A stretch of DNA of 16,236 nt, from positions 1 to 16,236 of the forward strand of contig CALVUU010000041.1 in assembly GCA_944363655.1 (NCBI GenBank). The letters run 5' to 3'. Made by a program: the position numbers and the translations under genes. This document shows positions 6,827 through 13,216 of the stretch, in pieces. Under the pieces are notes generated by a model. It ran no database searches. It had not been told where the DNA came from and saw only the letters and a program-made list of their open reading frames with translations. The DNA comes from an uncultured Bacilli bacterium (GTDB lineage Bacteria; Bacillota_I; Bacilli_A; RF39; UBA660). Each line of letters begins with the position of its first letter. Positions within the stretch are counted from its first letter, which is position 1.

Positions 6827-7444
6827 ATGTTTCTAAACACTATTGAATCAATTTTAAATGATAACTGGCCAATTTTAGTAATATTTGTTATAACCCTTGT
6901 CTTAGTTAGATTTTTCTATTTAAGAACTCATCGTGAAAAAATTAGCTTTTATCGGGAATTTTTAATGATTATTTCTATATGCTATATTTTTTTGTTATTT
7001 CAACTATTAACTAAAGTTGAAATAAATTCTAATAGCGGATTTAATATCATTCCTTTCCAAGAAATATTTCGTTATGAAGTAGGTAGTGATCGTTTTATTT
7101 TTAATGTATTTGGTAATATTATGGCATTCGTTTTATTTGGTTTAATTGTATCATGTTATATTAAACCCAAGACGGTTGTACCTCCCTTAATTATTTCTCT
7201 ACTTGTTAGTGCCACAGTAGAATTTGTACAACTTAATATTGGCAGAAGTTTTGATGTTGATGATATAATTTTAAACGTCACCGGTGGTTTAATTGGTTTT
7301 TTACTTTATATTGGTTTAAGCGCTATAAAAGATCACTTACCCAAAATATTTAGAAGTGATACTATTTACAATATAATTTGTTTTATTATAATAGTGGTTA
7401 TAATATTTTATATATTAAATGTAACGGGGGTAATAAATATATAA
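6827..7444 (+). CDS. VanZ-like family membrane protein
   Basis: A 205-residue protein with about five to six membrane helices. The VanZ-family signature is visible: NIIPFQEIF (73-81), NVFGNIMAFVLFG (93-105), then VEFVQLNIGRSFDVDDIILN (131-150) with Glu132, Gln135, Arg140, Asp143 and Asn150, followed by the glycine-rich TGGLIGFLLY. VanZ gives low-level teicoplanin resistance in the Tn1546 vanA cluster, but most chromosomal relatives have no known function and are thought to act at the cell envelope. A C-terminal extension with an additional helix (about 179-198) follows. It starts one base after yqfD and its stop overlaps the ybeY start (TAATG). In B. subtilis this position is occupied by phoH and pgpH. 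Confidence 0.88.
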   Translation: MFLNTIESILNDNWPILVIFVITLVLVRFFYLRTHREKISFYREFLMIISICYIFLLFQLLTKVEINSNSGFNIIPFQEIFRYEVGSDRFIFNVFGNIMAFVLFGLIVSCYIKPKTVVPPLIISLLVSATVEFVQLNIGRSFDVDDIILNVTGGLIGFLLYIGLSAIKDHLPKIFRSDTIYNIICFIIIVVIIFYILNVTGVINI

Positions 7445-7893
7445 TGAATGAATTTAAGATAGTTGATGAATATGGTTGTAACTTTGATTATAGTTATTTA
7501 GATAAAGTAATAAATAAAGTATTGGAAATGGAGAAAGTTACTTCTTCTATATTTAGTATAGTATTTATTAGTGATGAATATATGCATGAGTTAAATAAAA
7601 CTTATCGAGGAATTGATAGAACCACAGATGTTTTATCATTTGCATTTGAAGATAATAATAAACTTTGTTATAATATAAGGCAACTTGGTGAAATTTTTGT
7701 ATCTATTCCTCGCATGCAAGCCCAAGCGCAGGAATATGGACATAGTGAATCTAGAGAACTCGCTTTTTTAGTAGTTCATGGTTTACTACATTTATTAGGA
7801 TATGATCACACTAAGGGAGAAAAAGAAGAAAAAGAAATGTTTAATAAGCAGGAGTTGGTATTAAATGAATTCAAAGAAACAAAACGCTCATAA
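7444..7893 (+). CDS. ybeY: Endoribonuclease YbeY
   Basis: A 149-residue metal-dependent endoribonuclease for 16S rRNA 3'-end maturation and ribosome quality control. The zinc site is complete: His112, His116 and His122 in HGLLHLLGYDH (112-122). Other family motifs are NKTYRGIDRTTDVLSF (51-66, including the conserved arginines) and GEIFVSIPR (82-90). The length is normal. The ATG at 7444 overlaps the stop of the VanZ-like gene by one base. The GGGGG run 13 bases upstream is far for a ribosome binding site, so reinitiation after the upstream gene is likely. Its 3' end overlaps dgkA by 29 bases; the neighbours dgkA, era and recO match the conserved Bacillota order. Confidence 0.96.
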   Translation: MNEFKIVDEYGCNFDYSYLDKVINKVLEMEKVTSSIFSIVFISDEYMHELNKTYRGIDRTTDVLSFAFEDNNKLCYNIRQLGEIFVSIPRMQAQAQEYGHSESRELAFLVVHGLLHLLGYDHTKGEKEEKEMFNKQELVLNEFKETKRS

Positions 7894-8260
7894 AAAGATG
7901 AGTTTTAAAAGATTTTTAGACAGTATTAAATATTCCATACAAGGACTAGCCCATGGTTATCGTAATGAACAAAGCTTGTGGCTTCACGGTGCTGGAACAA
8001 TACTTGCTATAATTTTAGGTTTAGTGTTAAAAATTTCTTTTAATCAATGGGCTATAATTATTATTGCTCTTGTAGTAGTACTAGCAGTAGAACTACTTAA
8101 TACAGCCATTGAAGCCACTGTTGATTTAGTTACTAAAGAAATTCATCCCCTAGCTAAAATTGCTAAAGATTGTGGTTCGGCGGCTGCATTTGTAAGTGCC
8201 TTAATGGCTACAATTATCTGTTTATTTATCTTTATTCCCTATATTATCGAATTATTTTAA
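7865..8260 (+). CDS. dgkA: Diacylglycerol/undecaprenol kinase DgkA
   Basis: A 131-residue small integral membrane kinase with three helices. The family motifs are present: GYRNEQSLWLH (31-41) with the active-site Glu, ELLNTAIEATVDL (76-88) and KDCGSAAAFVSAL (101-113). In Gram-positive bacteria the enzyme phosphorylates undecaprenol, feeding the lipid carrier of wall synthesis, so that substrate is more likely than diacylglycerol. The start at 7865 is supported by GCAGGAG upstream; a second in-frame ATG at 7898 lacks a good site. It begins within ybeY and its stop adjoins the Shine-Dalgarno of era. Confidence 0.95.
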   Translation: MNSKKQNAHKKMSFKRFLDSIKYSIQGLAHGYRNEQSLWLHGAGTILAIILGLVLKISFNQWAIIIIALVVVLAVELLNTAIEATVDLVTKEIHPLAKIAKDCGSAAAFVSALMATIICLFIFIPYIIELF

Positions 8261-8272
8261 GGAGGTGTTACC

Positions 8273-9157
8273 TTGAGGAGTGGTTTTGCAAGTATTATTG
8301 GACGACCTAATGTTGGTAAAAGTACACTTATTAATGCTATTATCAATAAAAAAGTAGCAATTACTAGCGATGTATCAGGAACAACTAGAAATATAATCCA
8401 AGGAATTTATAGCGAACCAGGATACCAAATAGTATTTGTTGATACTCCTGGTATTCATAAACCTATGAATAGACTTGGTAAAGTACTTAATAAACAAGCG
8501 TTATCTCTAACTAAAGATGTCGATTTGATTTTGTTTGTAGTGGATGTTGCCTCCGGTATCGGTAAAGGAGATATGTTTATTTTAGATATGCTAAAATCTA
8601 GTGATATTCCTATTATTTTAGTTTTAAATAAAATTGATCAAATAAATAATGCTAAATTACTTAAGATAATTGATGAATATAAAGATATTTACCCTTTTGT
8701 AGAAATTGTCCCAACTAGTGGACTTACCCACGATAATATACCTCATTTAATAGATGTAATAAAAAAATATTTGAAAGATGAAGTAAAATATTATCCTGAG
8801 GATTATTATACTAGTAGTAGTTTAAGATTTATGGTAAGTGAAATAGTTCGGGAAAAGTTATTACAAGTAACAGAAGAAGAAATCCCTCATAGTATTACTT
8901 GTTATACAACTCTTTTTGAAAGTCATAAAGATATTATTAATATTTCAGTTGATATTATCGTCGATAGAGAAAGTATTAAAAAAATAGTTATTGGTAAAAA
9001 TGGTAGCAGATTAAAACAAGTTGGTACTATTGCTCGTATGGAAATAGAACAACTAGTAGGGAAAAAAGTTTATTTAGAATTATATGTTAAAGCAATTAAG
9101 AATTGGAAAGAAAAAGAAAAGTATTTAGTTGAATTAGGTTTTGTAGATAATGAATAA
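8273..9157 (+). CDS. era: GTPase Era
   Basis: A 294-residue GTPase that binds the 3' end of 16S rRNA during 30S assembly. GTPase motifs run in order: GRPNVGKST (10-18), the switch region SGTTRN (35-40), DTPG (57-60), NKID (119-122) and TSG (148-150). The C-terminal KH domain contains VIGKNGSRLKQVG (239-251). The length is typical. Translation starts at TTG 8273, fixed by the excellent AAGGAGGTG five bases upstream, which itself overlaps the dgkA stop codon. B. subtilis cdd, which lies between dgkA and era, is missing. Confidence 0.98.
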   Translation: MRSGFASIIGRPNVGKSTLINAIINKKVAITSDVSGTTRNIIQGIYSEPGYQIVFVDTPGIHKPMNRLGKVLNKQALSLTKDVDLILFVVDVASGIGKGDMFILDMLKSSDIPIILVLNKIDQINNAKLLKIIDEYKDIYPFVEIVPTSGLTHDNIPHLIDVIKKYLKDEVKYYPEDYYTSSSLRFMVSEIVREKLLQVTEEEIPHSITCYTTLFESHKDIINISVDIIVDRESIKKIVIGKNGSRLKQVGTIARMEIEQLVGKKVYLELYVKAIKNWKEKEKYLVELGFVDNE

Positions 9158-9161
9158 AATA

Positions 9162-9204
9162 TAACTTAATCACCCAATATATAATTAGGACGGTGATTAA
9201 GTTG
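9162..9204 (+). promoter_or_regulatory. Inverted repeat enclosing the yqzL ribosome binding site and start codon
   Basis: CTTAATCACC (9165-9174) and GGTGATTAAG (9192-9201) are perfectly complementary. The pairing extends by two A-T pairs and a G-U pair into the TTG start codon (9202-9204). The loop is 17 bases. The right arm contains GGTGAT, the Shine-Dalgarno of yqzL. The left arm begins 5 bases after the era stop, so a ribosome finishing era would cover part of it. There is no T-run on the plus strand, so it is not an ordinary terminator. Confidence 0.7.
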
Positions 9205-9291
9205 AAAAAAGAAGAACTTTGGAAAAAGTTTCAAAAAAGTGGTAAGGTTGAAGATTACCTAGAATATAAAAAGTGCGCAAAGAAGGGTTAA
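9202..9291 (+). CDS. yqzL: YqzL-like small protein
   Basis: A 29-codon gene between era and recO, exactly where B. subtilis has yqzL (47 residues). The translation contains LWKKFQKSGKVEDYLEYKK, which fits the family pattern 'WKxFxxTGxxxxYLxxKE'; the function of the family is unknown. The TTG start at 9202 is chosen from GGTGAT four bases before it, the same arrangement as in ftsK and yqfC. A GTG at 9193 would lie inside that site. The stop codon overlaps the recO ATG (TAATG). It is basic, short even for the family, and its start lies in a stable hairpin. The assignment rests on position plus one short motif. Confidence 0.72.
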   Translation: MKKEELWKKFQKSGKVEDYLEYKKCAKKG

Positions 9292-10019
9292 TGGTGTTAA
9301 CAGAAGTTGAAGGTTTTATACTTAGTGAAACTCCTTATGGAGAAACTAGTAAAATAATTAATGTATTTACATCTAGTTATGGTGTTATTGGTATAATTTG
9401 TAAGGGTGCTAAAAGTCTTAAAAGTAAAAATAGAGTATCAACAATGCGTCTTACTTATGCTAAATTTAACATTTACTTAAAACAAGGAAAACTTTCAACC
9501 CTTGTTAGTGCAGATATTATTAATCCTCTTAAAAGGATAAAAGAAGATATAGTTTTAATTAGTTATCTAAGTTATATTACTGAATTAACTAATCAGGTTA
9601 TAAAACAAAGTAATAGTCAAAAAATTTATGATGATTTTATTAGTGCCATCTTAAAAATTGAAGAAGGTCTTGATCCTTTGGTTATAACTAATATTTTAGA
9701 ACTAAAGTATCTATCGCAACTTGGTGTATTATTTAGTTTAGATGAATGTGTTATTTGTGGTAGTAAAAAAAATATTGCTACAATTGATGCTGATAAGGGG
9801 GGATTTATTTGTCTAAATTGTTTAACTAACGAAGTAATCGTTGATAAAAAAGTAATAAAGATGCTTCGTATGTATTATTATGTAAATATTAAAAGTATTA
9901 GCAATATAAAAATAGAAGATAATATTAAAGATGTAATTAATAAATTCTTAGATATGTATTATGAAAAATATACTGGACTTTATTTAAACAGTAAAAACTT
10001 TTTAAAAAATTTAACTTAA
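9291..10019 (+). CDS. recO: DNA repair protein RecO
   Basis: A 242-residue recombination mediator that helps load RecA on SSB-covered single-stranded DNA in the RecFOR pathway. An N-terminal OB-fold carries EGFILSETPYGETSKIINVF (7-26). A helical region follows, with a zinc finger of Cys153, Cys156, Cys174 and Cys177 (DECVICG and GFICLNC). The length is typical. The start is uncertain: ATG 9291 overlaps the yqzL stop, but the site AGAAGGG is only three bases away. GTG 9294 has better spacing and gives MLTEVEG, which lines up with the B. subtilis MLTKCEG. An upstream GTG at 9273 is less likely. This is the last gene of the run begun by yqfC. Confidence 0.95.
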   Translation: MVLTEVEGFILSETPYGETSKIINVFTSSYGVIGIICKGAKSLKSKNRVSTMRLTYAKFNIYLKQGKLSTLVSADIINPLKRIKEDIVLISYLSYITELTNQVIKQSNSQKIYDDFISAILKIEEGLDPLVITNILELKYLSQLGVLFSLDECVICGSKKNIATIDADKGGFICLNCLTNEVIVDKKVIKMLRMYYYVNIKSISNIKIEDNIKDVINKFLDMYYEKYTGLYLNSKNFLKNLT

Positions 10020-10039
10020 AATGGTTTTACTGTTTTTTT
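9986..10039 (+). terminator. Intrinsic terminator of the yqfC-recO run
   Basis: AAACAGTAAAA (9986-9996) pairs perfectly with TTTTACTGTTT (10025-10035), followed by a run of T to 10039. The loop is long (28 bases) but has internal A/T complementarity. The left arm is inside the end of recO, and the T-run directly precedes the -10 region of the tdk promoter. Confidence 0.55.
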
Positions 10040-10041
10040 CG

Positions 10042-10050
10042 TGTTATAAT
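10042..10050 (+). promoter_or_regulatory. Extended -10 promoter of tdk
   Basis: TGT followed by a perfect TATAAT (10045-10050) forms an extended -10. No good -35 lies 16-18 bases upstream, because that space is the terminator arm of recO. Transcription would start near 10057, at the ribosome binding site, leaving about 10 bases before the ATG. Confidence 0.6.
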
Positions 10051-10066
10051 TTTATTGGTGGTATCT

Positions 10067-10663
10067 ATGGCAAATTTAACATTATATTATGGTACGATGG
10101 AAACTGGTAAAACCACAAAATTGATTCAAGATCATTATAATTATTCAAAGTATTTACTTAAAGTAATTTTAATAAAACCCAAAGTTGATACTAAGGGTAA
10201 AGATACAGTAGTAACTAGAACAGGGGAAAATATCAAGTGTGATTTATTAATCCCTAAAAGTGCTAGTTTACTTAGTAAGAAGTATTTTAATAAATATAAA
10301 TATATGCAATTTATATTAGTAGATGAAGCTCAATTTTTATCTAAAAAACAGATAAATGAATTATGGTTTATAGCTCACAAATATAATATTAATGTCGTAT
10401 GTTATGCTTTAAAAAGTAATTTTAAAGGTGATTTATTTGAAGGTAGTATGCAACTACTTGCTAGAAGTGATGAAAAACATGAACTAACTGTTAATTGTTC
10501 TTGTGGTAAAACAGCGATGTTTAATGCAAGACGTGTTAATGGTAAATATATTTATAGTGGTAAAGAAGTAGTAATTGATGGAGAACATGCTAATATTGAA
10601 TATATTCCTCTATGTAGTGATTGTTACTTAAGTTTTGTTTTAAATGACAAAATGCCTAAATAA
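10067..10663 (+). CDS. tdk: Thymidine kinase (type II), divergent
   Basis: A 198-residue thymidine kinase: thymidine plus ATP to dTMP in the salvage pathway. The P-loop is GTMETGKTT (9-17), the catalytic glutamate lies in VDEAQF (85-90), and the substrate loop region is YALKSNFKGDLF (113-124). A zinc lobe uses Cys144, Cys146, Cys183 and Cys186. The match to type II enzymes is clear over the whole length, but several normally fixed positions differ: the P-loop has Met-Glu-Thr in place of Met-Phe/Tyr-Ser, GLDxDFRG is ALKSNFKG, and the first cysteine pair is CxC rather than CxxC. ATG 10067 is chosen because GGTGG lies five bases before it; the in-frame TTG at 10055 precedes that site. It is a single-gene unit between recO and glyS. 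Confidence 0.86.
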   Translation: MANLTLYYGTMETGKTTKLIQDHYNYSKYLLKVILIKPKVDTKGKDTVVTRTGENIKCDLLIPKSASLLSKKYFNKYKYMQFILVDEAQFLSKKQINELWFIAHKYNINVVCYALKSNFKGDLFEGSMQLLARSDEKHELTVNCSCGKTAMFNARRVNGKYIYSGKEVVIDGEHANIEYIPLCSDCYLSFVLNDKMPK

Positions 10664-10666
10664 ATA

Positions 10667-10695
10667 TTGTCAAATTAAATATAGTTATGTATAAT
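10667..10695 (+). promoter_or_regulatory. sigmaA promoter of glyS
   Basis: TTGTCA (10667-10672), 17 bases, and a perfect TATAAT (10690-10695). The start would be near 10702, inside the A-run of the Shine-Dalgarno AAAGGGTGAT, giving a leader of about 12 bases. There is no room for a T-box, so glyS is not under T-box control here. Confidence 0.8.
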
Positions 10696-10713
10696 GATTG
10701 AAAGGGTGATTTT

Positions 10714-12087
10714 ATGAAAATAACTATGGAAGAATTAGTAAATTATGCTAAGCAATATGGTTTTATATTTCAAGGAAGTGAAATTTATAATGGTCTTTCT
10801 AATACTTGGGATTATGGACCAGTTGGTACAAATTTAAAGGAAAATATAAGATGGGCTTGGAAGAAAAAATTTATCCAAGAAAATCCTTATAATGTTGGTT
10901 TGGATGCGGCGATTTTGATGAATCCTCAAGTTTGGGTAGCATCAGGTCATGTAGCATCGTTTGCTGATCCATTAATTGATTGTAAAAAATGTAAAAGTCG
11001 TCATCGAGCAGATAAATTGGTTGAAGATGCAACTGAAGGTAAAATAACTGCTGATGGGTGGAGTAATGAAGAATTAGAATCTTACATCGCTGAAAATAAA
11101 ATTAAATGTCCTGTTTGTGGAGCAACAGACTTTACACCAATTCGTAAATTTAATCTACTCTTTGAAACATCTATTGGGGTAACAGATGATACGAAAAATA
11201 CGGTTTATTTACGAGGAGAAACAGCCCAAGGAATTTTTGTTAATTTCAAAAATGTTGAACGTAGTATGCGTCTTAAAGTACCATTTGGTATTGCTCAAAC
11301 TGGTAAAGCATTTAGAAATGAAATAACCCCTGGTAACTTTATTTTTAGAACTAGGGAATTTGAACAAATGGAACTAGAATTTTTTTGTAAACCAAATACG
11401 GATTTAGAATGGTTTGGTTATTGGAAAAATTTCTGTATGGATTTTTTAAAAACACTTGGTTTAAATAAAGAAAATTTACGTTTTAGAGATCATGCTAAAG
11501 AAGAGTTATCTTTTTATAGTAAAGCAACTACCGATATTGAATATTTATTCCCAATGGGTTGGGGAGAACTTTGGGGTATAGCAGATCGTACTGATTATGA
11601 CCTTGGCGTTCATCAAACTCATAGTGGGGCAGATCTTCGTTATTTAGACCCTGAGACAAATGAAAAGTATTTGCCGTTTGTAATTGAACCATCTGTTGGT
11701 TTAGACAGATTATTTTTAGCAATTCTTACGGATGCTTATACCAAGGAAGAAATCTCTGGTGAAGAAAGAATAGTTTTAAAAGTTCATCCTGCTTTAGCAC
11801 CATTTAAAGTAACCATACTTCCTTTGATAAAAAAGATTCATGCTCAAAAAGCTAATGATATATATGCTTTACTTTGCAAATATTTTGCTTGTACCTATGA
11901 TGAATCAGGATCTATTGGAAAACGTTATAGAAGAAGTGATGCTATTGGTACACCTTTTGCTATTACTATTGATGATAACACATTAGAAAATGATACAGTA
12001 ACTCTAAGAGATAGAGATACCATGGAACAAATAACCCTAAAAATAGATGAATTAGTAGATTATATTAATAAAAAAATTGAATTTTAA
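10714..12087 (+). CDS. glyS: Glycyl-tRNA synthetase, single-chain (alpha2) type
   Basis: A 457-residue class II aminoacyl-tRNA synthetase that charges tRNA-Gly. The N-terminal catalytic domain begins with [19 protein letters not shown] (20-38). A zinc-binding insertion follows (Cys90, Cys93, Cys132, Cys135). Motif 2 contains [17 protein letters not shown] (200-216), and motif 3 contains [13 protein letters not shown] (325-337). The anticodon-binding domain spans about 356-457. This is the homodimeric form found in Staphylococcus, mycoplasmas, archaea and eukaryotes, not the GlyQ/GlyS tetramer of B. subtilis, although it occupies the same position after recO. The start is supported by AAAGGGTGAT. 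No terminator is obvious downstream. Confidence 0.98.
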   Translation: MKITMEELVNYAKQYGFIFQGSEIYNGLSNTWDYGPVGTNLKENIRWAWKKKFIQENPYNVGLDAAILMNPQVWVASGHVASFADPLIDCKKCKSRHRADKLVEDATEGKITADGWSNEELESYIAENKIKCPVCGATDFTPIRKFNLLFETSIGVTDDTKNTVYLRGETAQGIFVNFKNVERSMRLKVPFGIAQTGKAFRNEITPGNFIFRTREFEQMELEFFCKPNTDLEWFGYWKNFCMDFLKTLGLNKENLRFRDHAKEELSFYSKATTDIEYLFPMGWGELWGIADRTDYDLGVHQTHSGADLRYLDPETNEKYLPFVIEPSVGLDRLFLAILTDAYTKEEISGEERIVLKVHPALAPFKVTILPLIKKIHAQKANDIYALLCKYFACTYDESGSIGKRYRRSDAIGTPFAITIDDNTLENDTVTLRDRDTMEQITLKIDELVDYINKKIEF

Positions 12088-12166
12088 ATAAAAGATGATT
12101 AGGGGGCAAAAAAACTAAATAGCCTTAATTATATTTGCTTATTCTTATGGGAATTGGCTTAGCAAT

Positions 12167-12196
12167 AAGTATTTTGAATTTTAAAATAAAATACTT
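12167..12196. repeat. Inverted repeat reaching the -35 of the sepF promoter
   Basis: AAGTATTTT (12167-12175) and AAAATACTT (12188-12196) are perfect 9-base inverted repeats around 12 bases that contain the palindrome ATTTTAAAAT. The right arm runs into the TTGTAA -35 hexamer. No T-run follows on the plus strand, so an operator-like site or a weak glyS 3' hairpin are both possible. The AT richness makes chance pairing a real alternative. Confidence 0.4.
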
Positions 12197-12223
12197 GTAA
12201 AGTAATAAAAAATTTGGTAAAAT
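12195..12223 (+). promoter_or_regulatory. sigmaA promoter of sepF-divIVA
   Basis: TTGTAA (12195-12200), 17 bases, TAAAAT (12218-12223), with TGG before the -10 giving an extended -10. The start would be near 12230, with a leader of about 21 bases. The 14 bases around the -35 and the 8 bases entering the -10 are identical to those of the rpsB promoter. Confidence 0.78.
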
Positions 12224-12250
12224 GGGATAGTAGACTAGGGAGGAATCACG

Positions 12251-12664
12251 ATGGGACTTAACCTTAAAAATATATTTAAATATGATGGTGATGATGACAA
12301 TTTAGTGGGTACTGAAGATGAATATTACAATATGAGTGAAGAAGAAGCCATTAAAGAAGCGGATAAATCGGGAAATAAAATGATTTTATTAGAACCGCGG
12401 GCTTATTCAGAATCCCAACAAATTGCTGATCACTTGAAAAATCGCAATAGTGTAGTAGTAAACTTGAAAAGGGTTACATCAGATCAAGCTAAAAGAATTA
12501 TTGACTTTTTAAGTGGTGTTATCTATGCTATCGGTGGTTCTATGCAAAAAATTGGAGTAGGTATTTATTTATGTACTCCAAAGAATGTCAATGTTCAAGG
12601 TAAAATAAGTGATGAATCAGAAAAAGTAAGTAAGAATAATACTGACGAAGAATTAGATTGGTAG
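12251..12664 (+). CDS. sepF: Cell division protein SepF
   Basis: A 137-residue FtsZ-binding protein that bundles FtsZ filaments and tethers them to the membrane. It has the short amphipathic N-terminal helix that targets membrane (MGLNLKNIFKY), an acidic linker (12-38), then the SepF core: MILLEPRAYSESQQIADHL (44-62), KRVTSDQAKRIIDFLSG (73-89), YAIGGSMQKIGVGIYLCTP (92-110). The length is close to the B. subtilis protein. AGGGAGG lies seven bases before the ATG. divIVA follows after 16 bases in the same unit; ylmG and ylmH, which separate the two in B. subtilis, are absent. Confidence 0.97.
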   Translation: MGLNLKNIFKYDGDDDNLVGTEDEYYNMSEEEAIKEADKSGNKMILLEPRAYSESQQIADHLKNRNSVVVNLKRVTSDQAKRIIDFLSGVIYAIGGSMQKIGVGIYLCTPKNVNVQGKISDESEKVSKNNTDEELDW

Positions 12665-12680
12665 TGGTAGGAGTGGCCTT

Positions 12681-13109
12681 ATGGTAAATAAGTTTAGTAC
12701 AAGTATTCAAGGCTATAAAAAAGAAGAAGTTAATGATTTTGTCAAAGAAGTTACAAGAGAATATGAAAGTATGCTCAAAAAACTTAAAAATAGTTGTGAG
12801 GTAATTGAGTCTTTAAAAAATGAACTTAAACATTATAAAGATATTGAATCAACTCTAAACAGGGCTATTTTCATAGCAGAAGAATCGACTTCCAATATCA
12901 AAAAAGCCGCTTATGATGAATCGAAAGTTATCGTCGAAGATGCAAAAAGAAATGCAACAAAGGTTATTAATAACGCTTTGATGAAGGCTGAAAGAATAGA
13001 ATCAGAAGCTGAAACTTTGAAAAGAAAAGTTGCTGTTTATAAAAGAAGATTTAGAGATTTAGTAGAAACACAACTAGATGAACTAGAACAATTTGATGAT
13101 CGTTTATAA
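12681..13109 (+). CDS. divIVA: DivIVA-family cell division/polarity protein
   Basis: A 142-residue coiled-coil protein. The N-terminal lipid-binding domain is recognisable from FSTSIQGYKKEEVNDFVKEV (5-24), matching the family pattern 'FxxxxxGYxxxEVDxFL'. Coiled coil covers about 25-60 and most of 65-140, with charged heptad-like sequence. DivIVA senses curved membrane at the septum and poles and recruits partners; in spore formers it also helps anchor the chromosome at the pole. It is slightly shorter than the 164 residues in B. subtilis. The ribosome binding site GTAGGAGTGG lies just upstream of ATG 12681. It is the last gene of the sepF unit and is followed by a terminator. Confidence 0.92.
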   Translation: MVNKFSTSIQGYKKEEVNDFVKEVTREYESMLKKLKNSCEVIESLKNELKHYKDIESTLNRAIFIAEESTSNIKKAAYDESKVIVEDAKRNATKVINNALMKAERIESEAETLKRKVAVYKRRFRDLVETQLDELEQFDDRL

Positions 13110-13112
13110 TTT

Positions 13113-13136
13113 AAGGGTAATTAAAGTTACCTTTTT
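13113..13136 (+). terminator. Intrinsic terminator of sepF-divIVA
   Basis: AAGGGTAA (13113-13120) pairs with TTACCTTT (13127-13134) with one G-U pair and a 6-base loop, followed by T. It lies three bases after the divIVA stop. Confidence 0.8.
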
Positions 13137-13148
13137 GTTTATAATAAA

Positions 13149-13177
13149 TTGATTATTTATTAAAACTATGGTATATT
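13149..13177 (+). promoter_or_regulatory. sigmaA promoter of cdsA-rseP
   Basis: TTGATT (13149-13154), 17 bases, TATATT (13172-13177) with TGG before it (extended -10). The start would be near 13184, giving a leader of about 33 bases. It follows the divIVA terminator directly. Confidence 0.65.
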
Positions 13178-13216
13178 TTTTTCATGAATAAAGTAAATTA
13201 TTAAGGATGGGATTAA

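Noticed and set aside
6827..7444. Glycopeptide resistance gene vanZ
   Set aside because: The VanZ-like domain is clear, but there are no vanHAXY genes nearby and chromosomal VanZ-like proteins are widespread with unknown roles, so no resistance function is claimed.
10696..10713. T-box riboswitch before glyS
   Set aside because: The promoter lies only about 20 bases before the start codon, so there is no room for a T-box leader.
11528..11722. Open frame antisense to glyS
   Set aside because: It overlaps the conserved catalytic region of glyS and has no start signal or recognisable content.
12135..12200. A short hydrophobic reading frame between glyS and sepF (LLILMGIGLAISIL-like, ATG at 12147)
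   Set aside because: There is no ribosome binding site at a usable distance, it is only 17 codons from ATG, and it ends inside the sepF promoter. A hydrophobic peptide is expected by chance in such AT-rich DNA.
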